NCBI RefSeq assembly: GCF_027943255.1
Contig: NC_072892.1
Span: forward strand, 21,661,792 to 21,725,791
Direction: 5' to 3'
DNA from: Anastrepha obliqua
Lineage: Eukaryota > Arthropoda > Insecta > Diptera > Tephritidae
Length of the DNA stretch: 64,000 nt
Below, piece by piece: positions 44,181 through 55,300 of this stretch. The translations under genes and the position numbers were made by a program. The notes under the pieces were generated by a model. That model saw nothing but the letters and a program-made list of their open reading frames with translations. It was not told the DNA's origin and searched no databases. Position 1 is the first letter of the stretch; each line of letters begins with the position of its first letter.

Positions 44181-44965
44181 CTAGGAGTTAGAGGACAACC
44201 AGAAAAGCTCGTGAACGCTAACATCATAACTTAGCTTGTTTTGGTCTGAAATAAAGCTACGCATCTTTGCAAGTATCCGCTCTTCAACTGTAGGTCCAAT
44301 GTAAATTAATGGTAGTCTCTCACCAACCCATTCGGCTACTTCCGGCATTACTTCGGGAGGGCTCAGAGCGGCATCCACAAATAACCAATTCCATTCACCA
44401 ACGTCTGGATCCACCGTATTTGTAGCCAGCTTTCTTGCTATAGGCTCGTCTTCTTGTGTATCTGTGTGTGAGGCTTCGCTTTGTTGCACGGTGACGAAGT
44501 CTATCGTTTTTCTTCTGTAGTACGTCCTCGATGGGTCTCTTTACCGCGTTCCAGCTGCCCTGGCATTCGAGCATCTTTGCTGATTATGTTGCTCGGCGTG
44601 ATGCCGCCAATCTGCTTCCTCAGAGTATCTCTGTCGGCGATCCATCTGTCGCAACCAAATAATGTGAGTTCAGCGTCATCGCTCGGCGCTTCGCGGTATT
44701 TGCGCTAGAGATCGCTTACCTTGCCTATGCGGTATAGGTATTTCCGGAAGTGTGCGTGGCTCGAGAGGAACTGAGTTAAGAAGCAATTCACTTCCCCGAA
44801 GTTCCTTTGGAGTCAATTGTCTATTGATGGAATGAGTTTCGCCGTCCATCTGTCACTCGATTGACTGTTCCATCGGCTTTGTCCCCGCAGATTGGTTTGA
44901 CATCGCCATTCTGCGACGCTAGTGATGACGTGTTTCTTCTTGGAGTCCCACGCATCTATTCGTTC
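44181..44965 (-). mobile_element. R1-clade LINE ORF2 C-terminal remnant
   Basis: From 44965 downwards the minus strand reads WRCQTNLRGQSRWNSQSSDR, WTAKLIPSIDN, stop, then LQRNFGEVNCFLTQFLSSHA, FRKYLYRIGK, and a zinc region in which CRYCGE-APSDDAELTLFGC and RWIADRDTLRKQIG can be followed across frames. This is the family's RWTARLIP...GEVNFYLTQFLSGHG...CxYC...EHxxFxC order. A further 102-codon ORF (44181-44489, MQQSEASHTDTQEDEPIARK...) continues downstream; it may be the element's tail, but I do not recognise it. Confidence 0.75.
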
Positions 44966-46844
44966 GATGGTCATGAGGTCGACAGGTATCTCTTCTGCAG
45001 CGCCAGAGACGAAGGTGTAATTAACAAAGGTGGAAGTAACGAAACATAAAGACCATGCAAGGACGCTTGTAAGGGTAAAGTTGTAAAGTAAGTTGCAGCC
45101 CCAACTCAGAAAGATATAAATAACTTTAAGCATTATTTCCCTTTTTATGTATGTAGATTGTAGTATTTTTTTTTTAATTTTTTTTTTTTTTTGTTACCCA
45201 AACATTTGCTATAATCCTTCCGCCTCAGTTCATCCAATTCACCTTTATGGGATTTTTTGGTACTCGGCTATTGCTCGCATGGCAAAAATCGCACCTGTCC
45301 TTTATGTGCTGATTGTGCAGTCAAGCAAATTGGGCATGTACACTCGCTTAAGTGTGTTAGTATGCGGTTTACAAGCAGATTTTCGATAGCTAAACCCATA
45401 CAACGGCGTGCCAACTTACCGAAATTGAGTTCGAGATGAGCGTACGCATATTTGACTAACTTAGCAAATTTTGATACTCATACTTTTTGCACAAACTTCT
45501 GCAAGACTTTGCCAACGAGCAGTTATACTTTTTCGTACCGCTGTGTGTGTGAGTGTGTATGCATGTATAAGTGTAAAAATAAAACTTACAACTTAAATGC
45601 TCAGCTCAGCGTTCATGATATTCAGTACACCCGCTTGTCGTATTATTTTCTATCTAAGTATGGATGTATAGTCATCGAGCCAACGTAATCTTGTTAGACG
45701 GCAAAGTTTACTGCATGGAAATTTGTCCATTGGCAAAAACCAAGAAAAAAATCAAAAAAAGGGGCAAAAAAAGGGAGAAAAAAGGAAAAAACTTTAGTCA
45801 AGACAGACAGTAAGTGCAAAAGTACAGAAGTGCAGTAGTGATGAAGCGAAAGTAGTAAAAAATAGAGAGAAGAAATCGCCTTACACTTTGTTGCAGCCGG
45901 TTGGTTAGTAGGCGTCGCAGGCTGGCAGCTACAATGCTTGCGTAATTTATGCGAGCGACGAGCAGCGGCTTACATGGCTTATGCTTGATATAATAGAAAA
46001 TATAAATTTCTGATAGAATTTGCATAATTTCTACATGGCTGAGTGCGGGTGGAGGGCGCAGGAGGGCCAAATCATGGAGAGAAGTGCATTTAAAGCTCTG
46101 GAGTGGAAGGGATACGCTTGCGTGCCGAAACAAAGAGAAGCATACATACATTTGTATAAAAGTATCAGTTAAATTAGCGTGCAAATGTGTGTGTGAATGT
46201 GTCCAAGTTTCCTGCAACCCTTCTTCCACCCATTAAGTGCGTCTCCAGTTTATTTCAAACGGTTGCTCGAACATAGGAAGGGGATCTTAAAGCATACGGA
46301 GCGGCTGTGTAGTTTCAGAATCGTATTTGTGGTATCATTCAGTCGCTTGATTGGTTGTGTGCCCCAGATTTGTGTTGCTAATTGTCATGGCTTAAACTTT
46401 GAATTATAGCAGGCAGCTCTATTGTGGAATGGATGGAGTTTTTAAGATATTTTTGGCAGTTTAGGGGGAATTTTGCTAAGCAACGACAGGTGGTGGGTAT
46501 TTCCACTATTTAGGACTGGTGGCGGCAGGCAATGATTACCCTGTCAGAAATCACACCCGAGAGGAGTGGGCAAGAAAAAAAAGTGAAATTTTGTAGTTGA
46601 GAAACCAAATTGAGAGTAAAGCTTGGGAAATGAAAGCGTTCGATAGTACTGAAAGAGGCACAATTGAATGCGAGCTACGCCTGCAAGGAATACCGGAAAA
46701 ATTGGCTTCGCTCATAAGTCTAATCCCTGCTGAGGCCCATTCAAAAGGGCTCTTACAGGGCAAAGCGTCGGATTTATTCAGAGTTGAAAGAAAGAGAATT
46801 TTGTAAAGAAATTTTCATAGTCCCTTGCTCAAGTTAACAGCCAT
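44966..46844. other. Unassigned DNA
   Basis: A poly-T run near 45168-45195 and small ORFs without motifs. No gene supported. Confidence 0.5.
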
Positions 46845-47150
46845 AATGCCAGATTATGTGGTTTGATTCGATGGAGTCCTCGGGTTACGCCTGAGGTGTT
46901 GAGGAGTTTGTTGGCTTCCTCATTCACGTGTCTTTGAAGATTGAGGGAGTAGGCTTCTGCTTCTTTTTTTAATTTCCTCAACGACTGTGGGGATCTTGTG
47001 GTCACGATGAATATCTTTATTGCGAACGAGCCCAGCAGAGTTGAGAATATCTCGAGGGATTTTATTCAGGAATCGTTGAAGTATATTTATATTACTTTGA
47101 CTGGCGGAACCCCATAGTTGTGCGCCATAGGATCACATTGGCTTTATAAT
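46845..47150 (-). mobile_element. Jockey-clade LINE fragment
   Basis: Minus strand: GVPPVKVI-IYFNDS-IKSLEIF followed by FAIKIFIVTTRSPQSLRKLK and KEAEAYSLNLQRHVNEEANK, LLNTSGVTRGLHRIKPHNL. This is the C-terminal part of a Jockey-type RT (YxxxLxxHxNxLAxxLL...RLKRxxPxDL). The DD41D element at 47156 begins immediately next to it, so the LINE was probably its insertion site. Confidence 0.7.
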
Positions 47151-47155
47151 TTGTT

Positions 47156-48077
47156 TATAAATGGTTAAATTTCAAGGGCCGATGTTGAATGTGAACCACA
47201 CCTAAACGTCAAGTCTTTCTTTGCATTTCATTTGACATTTTTCAATTTCAGACTAACTCAATTTGAACCATGGAAAGATACACAATCGAGCAACGTGTTA
47301 AAGTTATTCAGGCTTATTATGAAAACGGGCGTTCAAATCAAAATTCATATCGCGCACTTCATCTTCAGTGATGAGGCACATTTTCACCTCAGTGGATTCG
47401 TTAATAAGCAGAAGTGCCGCATTTGGGCGAATGCTAATCCAAGAGTGATTGCCGATAAACCATAAAACAAAGAGTGACTGTTTGGTGCGGTTTATGAGCC
47501 GGCGGCATCATTGGGCCGTATTTTTTCCAAAATGAGGCCGGTCAGGCAGTTAATATGAATAGTGTTTGCTATCGTGAGATGATAACGAACTTTTTATGGC
47601 CCGAATTGGAAGATATGGATGTGGACGATATGTGGGTTCAACAGGGCGGTACCACTTGTCACACAGCTAACGAAAAAATGGCTCTTTTGCGCGAAAAATT
47701 TGATGGCCGAATAATCTCACGTCGCGGCGATGTCAATTGGCCGCCAAGATCACGTGATTAGACACCGTTGGACTTCTTTCTTTGTAGTTATTTGAAAAAA
47801 AAAGGTGTACGTCGATAAGCCAGGAAGAATTCAAGAGATAAATGGTGAGATAATTCGGCACATTAACGGCATAGAACCTCAGTTATGCCTCAGCATCATC
47901 GAAAATTTGGACCATCGGATGGAGGTGTGCCATGGCCGCCATTTGGCCGATATTTTGTGCCGTACGTAATTGAGCCATACCAGTATTATCATAATAAAGA
48001 GAAATGATAATAATTTCCTAAAAAATTTGTATTCTATTCAAAATCAACACCGGCCCTTGAAACTTAACCACCCTTTA
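47156..48077 (+). mobile_element. DD41D mariner-family element with both ends, internally deleted
   Basis: Left end TATAAATGGTTAAATTTCAAGGGCCG (in two parts) and the complementary right end CGGCCCTTGAAACTTAACCA then CCCTTTATA. The protein begins MERYTIEQRVKVIQAYYENG at 47271. The bulk of the DNA-binding domain is deleted, and it jumps to IFSDEAHFHLSGFVNKQKC (first Asp kept), then WVQQGGTTCHTA (second Asp changed to Gly), then WPPRSRD-TPLDFFL. Stops and frameshifts around 47466 and 47761. Same family as 21355-22090, complementary in which catalytic residue is lost. Confidence 0.88.
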
Positions 48078-48100
48078 TATACATAGATATTTTGTTATAT

Positions 48101-48640
48101 AGGGTTTTTCAATAAGAGCGCTTCAACTTTTGAACTTTTTTGAATAAAACACAAACGGTTTGACTTTTTTAACTAATTTTTTTTTATTATCGAGTTTGAA
48201 CATATACATTTAGGTATGAAATTCGATTTCTTTTGCATGACCACCGCGTGCATGTTTTACGAAGTCCAATTGTTGAACCCAATTTTCGACCACTCGTTTG
48301 CATAAATCGGCCGAAATTCCAGCAATTTCGCGTTCAATATTGGCTCTGAGCTCACAAATCGTCGCCGGCTTGTTACTTTAGACCAATGACTTCACATAAC
48401 TCCAAAACGGGACGGCTTGTTAAATGGACCGTAAAATGGCCGTAATGCTCTTAAAGTAGCAGCAGCAGAACGATTATTTTCATAAAAAATTTGCACGATT
48501 TGCAATCGTTGCTCAAGTGTGTAGCGTTCCATGATGAAATGTATACTAATGAAGTTTACAAATGACAAGCGAAAAATAAAAAATATTGCGTCGTTCGCCC
48601 TCCCTATCGGAAAAAAGTTGAAGCGCACCTATTGAAATAT
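48101..48640 (-). mobile_element. DD41D-related MITE-like deletion derivative (540 bp)
   Basis: Ends AGGGTTTTTCAATAAGAGCG at the left and the complement TTTCAATAGGTGCGCTTCAA at the right. The minus strand keeps the transposase start MERYTLEQRLQIVQIFYENN...LRALRPFYGP (helix-turn-helix). After an internal deletion it keeps the last ~60 residues: ICELRANIEREIAGISADLC, then RVVENWVQQLDFVKHARGGH. No catalytic domain. Confidence 0.85.
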
Positions 48641-48645
48641 ATATG

Positions 48646-49107
48646 GACAGCATTGATATTCGTCCAATTAGCCACTTCATTTTTATTATCTTCAGATGGA
48701 TTTCATGCCGTTTAAGTTTTATATGCTCCTCCCATCGAAACTTAGCATCGAGGCGGCGGTAGATGTTGAAGTGGAATAAAATGGCGTTTGCTGTGTGGCA
48801 CGTAGCGCCGTCCTGCTGGAACCACATGTCGTCTAGGTCCATATGGTTCAATATGGGCCATAAGAAATTGGAAGGGCCACCACGTCTACCGAAAAATGGG
48901 CGCAATGCGCGCAACGTTTGCGTTAATGAACACTCATTTTGATAATAAAGCTTTATCATTTGAAAGTGCTGTTCAATCGTGTAACTTGCCATGATGATTT
49001 GGCATAAACAACTGAATAATAAACGAAAGATTTGACAGATGTCACTAAAACAAAATGGCTGCCACAGGGCGCCAAAATCGACCCGCGCCAATTGAAAAAC
49101 CCTTTAT
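48646..49107 (-). mobile_element. Second DD41D-related deletion derivative
   Basis: Minus strand starts at the terminus AAAGGGTTTTTCAATTGGCG (49107 downwards). It encodes MASYTIEQHFQMIKLYYQNE...TLRALRPFFGRRGGPSN, jumps to LWPILNHMDLDDMWFQQDGA, TCHTAN (second catalytic Asp) and then runs into unrelated sequence. Its outer ten bases equal those of the neighbouring MITE, but the inner protein differs, so it is a distinct subfamily. 3' end missing. Confidence 0.8.
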
Positions 49108-49813
49108 TTCAAAATGTTTACCTTGATTTCTCAGGTTCTACTCAACCGATTTACTTGAAATTTGGTGTGAGCTTTCGCAATATATATATCTATCGTACTT
49201 ACTATTATTATAAACAAAATAAAATTTTTACTATTTTTAAAAAATTCCGAAAAGTAACAAAAAGTAGTAAATAAATTTATCATTTTTTCGGGCAGCCGTA
49301 ATTTGGACAAAAACAATTTTTTTTCGACTTTTTAGTAGTAAGTACGATAGCAGCATTCATCAAGACTAATAATATTTTTTATTTTTTTTTGTTTCATATT
49401 ATTAGGACGCTTGCAATCGTGGTAGGTGTGGCGCGCCATTTTTTGTTAGCCCCCCACTTAAACAACTTATAACTTTTTCAGTTTTTCAGTTTTTCGTTTT
49501 TTGAAATTTTTAATTTTTTTTTGGTATTTCTAAAACATTAATAAACATCTTATTAAAAAATGCATAGCAAAAATATATTTTCTTTTTCTTATAGCACCTC
49601 AAATTCATGCCTCTACACCCTTAAAACCTTTTCTGCACTTGATTGGCATTATTTTTTATCCATTATTTGTTAATATAATAAATATCACTAAATAACCTAA
49701 CCAACTAACCAGCAATGCAGATATTTCTGCTAAAATACTCACCACACATACAAACAACCCATTCACACTATAGTGAATTACAAACATCCACACAAAAGTA
49801 TGCCAATTTTCCT
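49108..49813. other. Intronic AT-rich DNA next to the Fur1 donor
   Basis: Contains a short inverted repeat (CTATCGTACTTACTATTA near 49190 and GTAGTAAGTACGATAGC near 49336), perhaps an eroded small hairpin element. No exon seen. Confidence 0.5.
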
Positions 49814-49819
49814 ACTCAC
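49814..49819 (-). other. 5' splice donor of the Fur1 exon
   Basis: On the minus strand the exon ends GGGCAAG and the next six bases are GTGAGT, a textbook donor. It falls exactly where similarity to Dfurin1 stops (after VNLGK) and where the open frame changes to unrelated residues. Confidence 0.85.
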
Positions 49820-50662
49820 CTTGCCCAAATTGACGAATCCATGATCCCTGGCCACTTGATCGGCCACGCCACTCTCGCCATTCGGTATATGCACCGCCCA
49901 GGTGTGGGTGTAATGTCCAGCACCATCTCTATCTCCGTATATGCCGCTCCCGCTCTCACTCTCCTCGTAGTCCAATTGATAAGGCACCGACACCAGCGCC
50001 AAATCATCAATACCACTCCCATCAATCGCATTCACAGCGATTCGGTCAACGGATGTTTTGTTCGTGTGGGCAGCGGCAATGGCGGCGCTGGCGCTCGGCA
50101 CAATCACGAAACCGATATTCAACGTACACAACAAAAACACTAACACAACACTCAATTGCACACAATTCAACAAAATCCTATTTAAATGCAAAGCAACAAA
50201 TGTCCGCGGTTTCACTTGCTGCTGATGACGGTGATGGGAATAGTGATTATGCTGTTGTTGTTGTTTTTGTGGTTGTATTAGTTGTTGTTGTTGTTGGAAA
50301 TGTCTACTATGTGTGCTAGTTGTAGATTTCGATTTACGTTTGATCGCATTGTGGCTTACGCTATGACGTGTGTTCACTAAAAAACTATTTGTTGTTGGTG
50401 TTGTTGCATTAAGAAAACTTGCATTAGTATCACAATGTTGTTGTTGCTTTTGGAGTTGATGTTGTAATTGCAGTTGAAGTTGCTTATGATGCTGACCAAG
50501 CAGCCATTCACTATTTGTCGCTGCATTTGAAGACGAAGTGTTGCTATTTACAGCAACATTTCTTGACGTACAGTTGCTTTTGCTTTTGCTTGTGCTAATC
50601 GCGTCGTCGTTTCCGATTTGTGCTTTCGCCGTTAAACTCCATCGAACGACGTCGTTTTTCAT
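49820..50662 (-). CDS. Fur1: Furin-like protease 1, 5' coding exon (281 codons)
   Basis: Proprotein convertase of the subtilisin/kexin family; such enzymes cleave precursors after dibasic sites in the Golgi/secretory pathway. Only the N-terminal part is here. The exon opens with MKNDVVRWS, which I recognise as the start of Drosophila Dfurin1. It then runs through a low-complexity Ser/Asn and Gln/His-rich cytosolic-type region (about residues 20-150), a hydrophobic signal-anchor-like stretch (about 164-199), and a conserved block HYTHTWAVHIPNGESG (250-265) followed by DHGFVNLGK (273-281), the start of the S8 prodomain. The catalytic domain is absent and must lie on later exons at lower coordinates or outside the window. 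The ATG has A at -3. 843 nt is exactly 281 codons, so the exon ends in phase 0 at AAG|GTGAGT; the open frame beyond the donor is intron read-through. Composition is far less AT-rich than the flanks. Family assignment is strong; the exact isoform is unknown. Confidence 0.9.
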
Positions 50663-50899
50663 TGTGCGTGCGTTAGGCGCAGGATTTTGTTGTAATAATG
50701 AGGCGAAATGCTGAGCACCGGTTTTTACGTGAAGTTGGAGTTGCAGTAGAGGTTACAGTTGTTGTTTTTCTCTCTTTTTCCAGAGCGTTAGCGTCAAGTA
50801 AGATCTGTGCGTAGAGTTATATTGGTATTGGTTGAATTTTAACGTTCCGAAATGTTGCCGATCACAGAGAGGCAAGTAAAATAGTTGCCTTTCAAGCTG
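50663..50899 (-). promoter_or_regulatory. Fur1: Fur1 5'UTR part of the exon with candidate splice acceptor
   Basis: Upstream of the ATG the minus strand reads as a pyrimidine-rich run ending CTTTTCAATTTGCAG, a good acceptor, with AG at 50898-50897. If it is used, the exon spans 49820-50896 with 234 nt of 5'UTR, and a non-coding first exon lies upstream, beyond 50.9 kb. From memory, Dfurin1 in Drosophila is also a long gene with non-coding 5' exons. No TATA box or initiator is convincing here, so I read this as an internal exon rather than a promoter. Confidence 0.5.
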
Positions 50900-51184
50900 C
50901 AAATTGAAAAGAGAAAGGAGTTTGGTTACAAAATGCAAGAATTCAGGAATGCGCAGATACATACATAAATATTAATAATATTAATATAATTTAATTAGAA
51001 CATATACATGTAATATAAATACAACATATACTCATATTAAGTAAGAAGCGCATTATGTCGGCTTATGCCATATCTGCTGAGGAGTAGGTTTGCCGAAGAA
51101 GCAATACAGAGGTTTAAATGTAAAAAAAGACTTTTATGTCGACTAATTCATTCATTTTGAAGTAATAAGTTTTATTCAATTACA

Positions 51185-51440
51185 AATACGCCATAAGCTT
51201 CGCAAAGACGCAAGTCAAATTTGTCGCCAAGCCCTGGACTGGAACACACAACGAACGCGCAAGGTTGGTCGCCCAAAAATGCCATGGAGGAGAATGGTTC
51301 AGAAGGAAGTAGAAGAGAGTCTGGAATGACGTGAAACGAAATTACTGGCTACTGGCTAAGAACAAAACAAGATGGAAATGTTTCATAGAGGCCCCTTGCT
51401 CCAATGGGAGAAACAGGAACTGATGATGATGATGAATTAC
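51185..51440 (+). mobile_element. RTE-type LINE 3' end with TGATGATGATGA tail
   Basis: LRKDASQICRQALDWNTQRT followed by KVGRPKMPWRRMVQKEVEES is the terminal box of RTE-like ORF2 (ALxWNxQ...GRPxxxWRR...EE). The last part, WLAKNRTRWKCFIEAPCS-NG, occurs in another frame and the copy ends TGATGATGATGATGAA at 51421-51436. Confidence 0.75.
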
Positions 51441-51499
51441 AATACAAATTTAAATTACGATTTAATCATGAGAAATAGCAACGAAGCCAAAACTTCAAA

Positions 51500-52150
51500 A
51501 CGAACTCAGTTTATGTATTGCTAGAAAAAAGTTCTTTGGCAGTGATACTGATAGAAATAAAAGGCTGGAATTTGCCACAACTTATCGACTTATACAATTT
51601 GCCTTCTGGGACAAAGTAATTTTCTCCAATGAATCGAAAAATAATATTTTCCGATTTGATGGGCGGCCTAAAATGTGGAGGAAGCGAAATGAAGAATTAA
51701 ATCCAAAAAATACAATTAAATTGGTCAAGTATGGAGGTGGAGGTGTAATGTTTTGGGGCTACATGTCCACATCAGGTGTTGGCAATCTTGTTTTTATTAA
51801 TGAAATAATGACAAAAGAAGTATATTTAAAAATCCTTCAAGAAAACTCGTTACACGGCGCTGAAAAAATGTGATTGTCTGGTGGATTTTATTTCCATCAG
51901 GTCAACGATCCCCAAGTGAAGATGTGGCTAATACATAAAGTACCTCATTTGTTATCAAATCCGCCACAGAGCCCAGATATGAACCTATGGAGCATTTAAG
52001 GGACAATTTGCAAAACCGATTAAGGAAACACCACATAACTTCCAAAAATCAACTTAAAAGTTTGCTCCAAGTCGAATGATAAAATATAAATTCGGATTAT
52101 ACAAAAAACTTGATTCACTCAATGTCTGACCGACTAAAAGCGATTACGAG
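51500..52150 (+). mobile_element. Tc1-like transposase remnant
   Basis: Reads RLEFATTYRLIQFAFWDKVI, FSNESKNNIFRFDGRPKMW (first Asp changed to Asn), RKRNEELNPKNTIKLVKYGG, GGVMFWGYMSTSGVGNLVFI. After a stop come FHQVNDPQVKMWLIHKVPH (second Asp changed to Val) and LLSNPPQSPDMNL. Family position is Tc1/DD34E by motif order, but all catalytic positions seen are altered. Confidence 0.8.
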
Positions 52151-52212
52151 GATATCCTACTAGATATTAAATGTAATTTTTCTCAAATTGCTATTAGACT
52201 TTTTCATACATA

Positions 52213-53439
52213 CAGGGTATGAGAATAAGTTTCCGTCCTTTCTTAGCCAAAGTTGCGAATTATTTAAATAATTTAATAATACGAGATACTATGTGAAGTA
52301 TGTGCCGTTGGAAGCTACAATTTTACTCCATTTTTCAGGCAGCAAACGGATTCCTCTGACGAAAGATTCGAGATCTTTCAATTTGATCCATTCATTGAGC
52401 CAGTTTGCGATGCTTTCGTAAGAAGTGAACCGCTCTCCAATAAGAGCTGACTGTATTGATCGGAACAGATGGTGCAATGCTTAGGCAATACGGCGGGTTG
52501 GGCTATATTTCACAGTTCAGTCTCTCTAAATATTTCTGGACCGATTTAGCAACGTGTGGCCTGACGTTGTCATGCAACAAATTCAGTTTGTCATTTCTAC
52601 CGTCCCATTCCGGCCGCTTTTCTGTGAGAGCTCGATTCAAACGTATTAACTGTAGTCGGTAACGATCGCCAGTGATGATTCCAAATGGTTTAAGGAGTGC
52701 ACAACAGATGGCACCCTCCTGATCCCACATGATGTACAACATAACCTTTGAAGCATGAACATGTTTTTTCGCTGTCGACGTACCTGGTTCACCTGGCAGC
52801 CTACAACATTTTCGACGCTTAGGTTTATCAAAATAGATATATTTTTCATCGCCAGCGACGATGCGATGCCGAAAACCTTTTATTTTCTGCCGTTTAAGAA
52901 GCATTTCACAAACGTCTTTCTCCTTCACTTGAAGTGGCACCCAGTGACCTGCTTGCCGGACCATTCCCATCGCGCGCAAACGTTTGCCGACGGTTCATCT
53001 GCCAGCATTCAACTCTCCAGACATATCATCAAGGATTCGACATGCGTCTTCATCCAATAATTGTTGTAGTGGAGTATCTTCGAGTTGAGTATCTTCGAAC
53101 ACTTCGCGAGCTATATCACTGACGTCGGAATTGCAACTTTGGAAGCGTCGAAGCCACTCTTTAGAAGCTGTATTTGATGGAGCGTGACTAACCTAAACAT
53201 TGATCAATATACGACAGGTTTCAGCTGCACTTTTCTTTTCAGCTGTTTTTTCGTGACGAACGCAGACATTTTTGACGTCAGATAAAAAATGATCTTTACG
53301 CTTCAAACGAGTGTCAACTACTACGATCGAGACTTCACATCTACACCTTCAAATCACCAGTATATTACTAGAGCGAACACCAAAATAGTATCAGCAGCGA
53401 CACCTCTTTTATGAGGGCGGAATATTATCCCATACTCAA
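52213..53439 (-). mobile_element. Full-length mariner (1,227 bp), TA-flanked, decayed
   Basis: Plus-strand left end CAGGGTATGAGAATAAGTTT and right end complement TTGAGTATGGGATAATATTC, each outside-flanked by TA (52211-52212, 53440-53441). The minus-strand protein has the N-terminal helix region (KEWLRRFQSCNSDVSDIARE), then RIVAGDEKYIYFDKPKRRKC (first Asp), KVMLYIMWDQEGAI, NLLHDNVRPHVAKSVQKYL (second Asp). The final block CEI-PNPPYCLSIAPSV has lost the third Asp and contains a stop. Frameshifts near 53205 and 52500. Confidence 0.88.
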
Positions 53440-54507
53440 TAAATACTTTAATGCAAGAGTTTCAACTCTTTTGCTGTGCGAATTTTCAGATTTTCTATGG
53501 TTTTTTCTTTCTTATTTGAGAATGGAATTGTTTATATTTTATATTCTCTTATATTTCACATGGGAACAATTGGATTTATATATTTTTTAATAAAATATTA
53601 AAATACTCAAAAACTTTAGTGATATTTTTTTAAAAAACATCTTTAAAGTGGCAGGGTCAAGACTTCTGCTTTACACTGTAAGTATGTACATATGCGCATT
53701 CTATGAAATGACTTCAAAGTTTTTCATAACTTATTTCTAACAGTAAATGAAACGTATCTTTAAAACAAATTTTATTTTTATTGCTTATTTCATAAATTTC
53801 ATAGGCAAAGAGGCAATATGCCAAATTTCCTTGACTTCAATTTAATGGCAAATATTTACTGTTTATCTAACTGTCAAAGCAGACATTTATTATATTTATC
53901 CAACTGAAATATGGCAGATGCTCGAGCGCAATATGCTGGATATTGGAGTCATGCATAATCAATACATTCATATCTATGCGGGCATGTGTGTGTGCAGATA
54001 TTAAACTAATTTTGCATAAATTTTGTGGGTATGCCCGTGGAGCCCTCACTAGAAATGTTTGAAATGTTTTGCATAGCCCGCAACCATAAGCGACTCGCCT
54101 GAGGTGAGGAATTTAATTACCAGTCGAATTCCTAACCAATAGCAATGATCGCAGGTTACAAATTACGAGATGAGCTTTCTGCAGAGAGTATAATTTATTG
54201 TAAGCATCCCTGCAGGAAAATCTGAACTAGCGAAATGAATTTCTAGTTCAAACACTTTGCCATTCCGTATAAGGGAATTCAAGATTGAAGTGCAATAATT
54301 TAAATATTAAAAAAAATTTAATTAAATATATCTTTGCCATTAAGGGGCTATATACAGTTAGAATTTTTTTAGAAAAATCGACTTTTTTATTTATTTCATT
54401 TAAAGTACAAATATTTAAGAATGCACACAGAAAATTGTATATCGTTCCAGTGAATATTTTCAAAATTACACGCAAATTTGAAAAGGTGTTTCAGAGTGCT
54501 TGAAAGT
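53440..54507. other. AT-rich unassigned DNA
   Basis: No supported feature. Confidence 0.5.
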
Positions 54508-54508
54508 A

Positions 54509-55300
54509 AAGGGTGATTTTCTAAGAGCTATAGAAAAGTTTTTCAAAAAAACATACGTAAAATTCAGAAAAATGCATGAATTTTTTTATTTAAATCGATA
54601 GTACAGCCCATATAATTTAATGCTTGAAGATTATTTCATGCAAATGTTGACCGCGACTGCGCTTCAAATGCTCTTTCCAATGTTTCGGTCGGTATCTCAC
54701 ATATAAATGCTTTAATGTTGTCTTCCAATGCGTTAGTTGAAACAAGCTCGTCTGAATAGACATGAGCATTAACATAGCGTCTCAAAAAATAATCTAAAGG
54801 TGTGATATCGCACGGTCTGGGTGGCCAATTGACAGGTCCCGAACGTGAAATAAAATGTTCACCGAACTCGCTTCTCAACAAGTCCATCATTCCGCGTGCT
54901 GTGTGACACCGTCCTGCTAAAACCACATGTCATGCAAGTCAAGCTCTTGCATTTTGGGCAAAAAAAAAGTTGGATATCATTTCACGGTAGCGCTCACCAT
55001 TCACAGTTACGTTACGATTTGCAGCATCTTTGAAGAAGTACGCTCCAATGATACCTCCAGCCCATAAACCGCACCAAACTGTGACCTTTTCTGGATACAT
55101 TGGTAGCTCTTGCAATTCTCCTGGCTGATCTTCACTCCAAAATCGAAAATTCTGCTTATTTACGTACCCATTGATCCAAAAATGAGCCTCGTCGCTGAAC
55201 ACAATTTTTCGACTTTAAACTTTCTTAACAGAACACGCATTTTTATAATAAAATTCAATGATTTGCAAGCGTTGTTCGTTTGTAAGACGATTCATGGTTA
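54509..55300 (-). mobile_element. DD41D mariner-family remnant, internally deleted
   Basis: Minus strand: MNRLTNEQRLQIIEFYYKNA, then directly the core IVFSDEAHFWINGYVNKQNF (first Asp), VTVWCGLWAGGIIGAYFF, VTVNGERYREMISNFFF, a degraded second-Asp region (LAGRCHTARGM), WPPRPCDITPLDYFLRRYV (third Asp) and EIPTETLERAFEAQ. The plus-strand terminus GGGTGATTTTCTAAGAGCTA (54511 on) is a terminal repeat I know from this group. The left part of the DNA-binding domain is deleted; the far end of the element is unclear near 55300-55330. Confidence 0.83.

Larger units (their letters stand above)
1..49819 (-). other. Presumptive Fur1 intron (partial, transposon-filled)
   Basis: Inference: the donor at 49819 opens an intron running toward lower coordinates, and I recognise no furin prodomain or catalytic exon down to base 1. 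If that holds, this intron is at least 49.8 kb and hosts most of the mobile elements listed below, on both strands. An exon shorter than about 150 nt could be missed by eye. Confidence 0.5.

Noticed and set aside
49715..50143. 142-codon plus-strand ORF over the Fur1 exon
   Set aside because: Antisense shadow of the Fur1 coding exon.
54285..54503. Overlapping 70-codon ORFs on both strands
   Set aside because: AT-rich composition effect; no recognisable residues.
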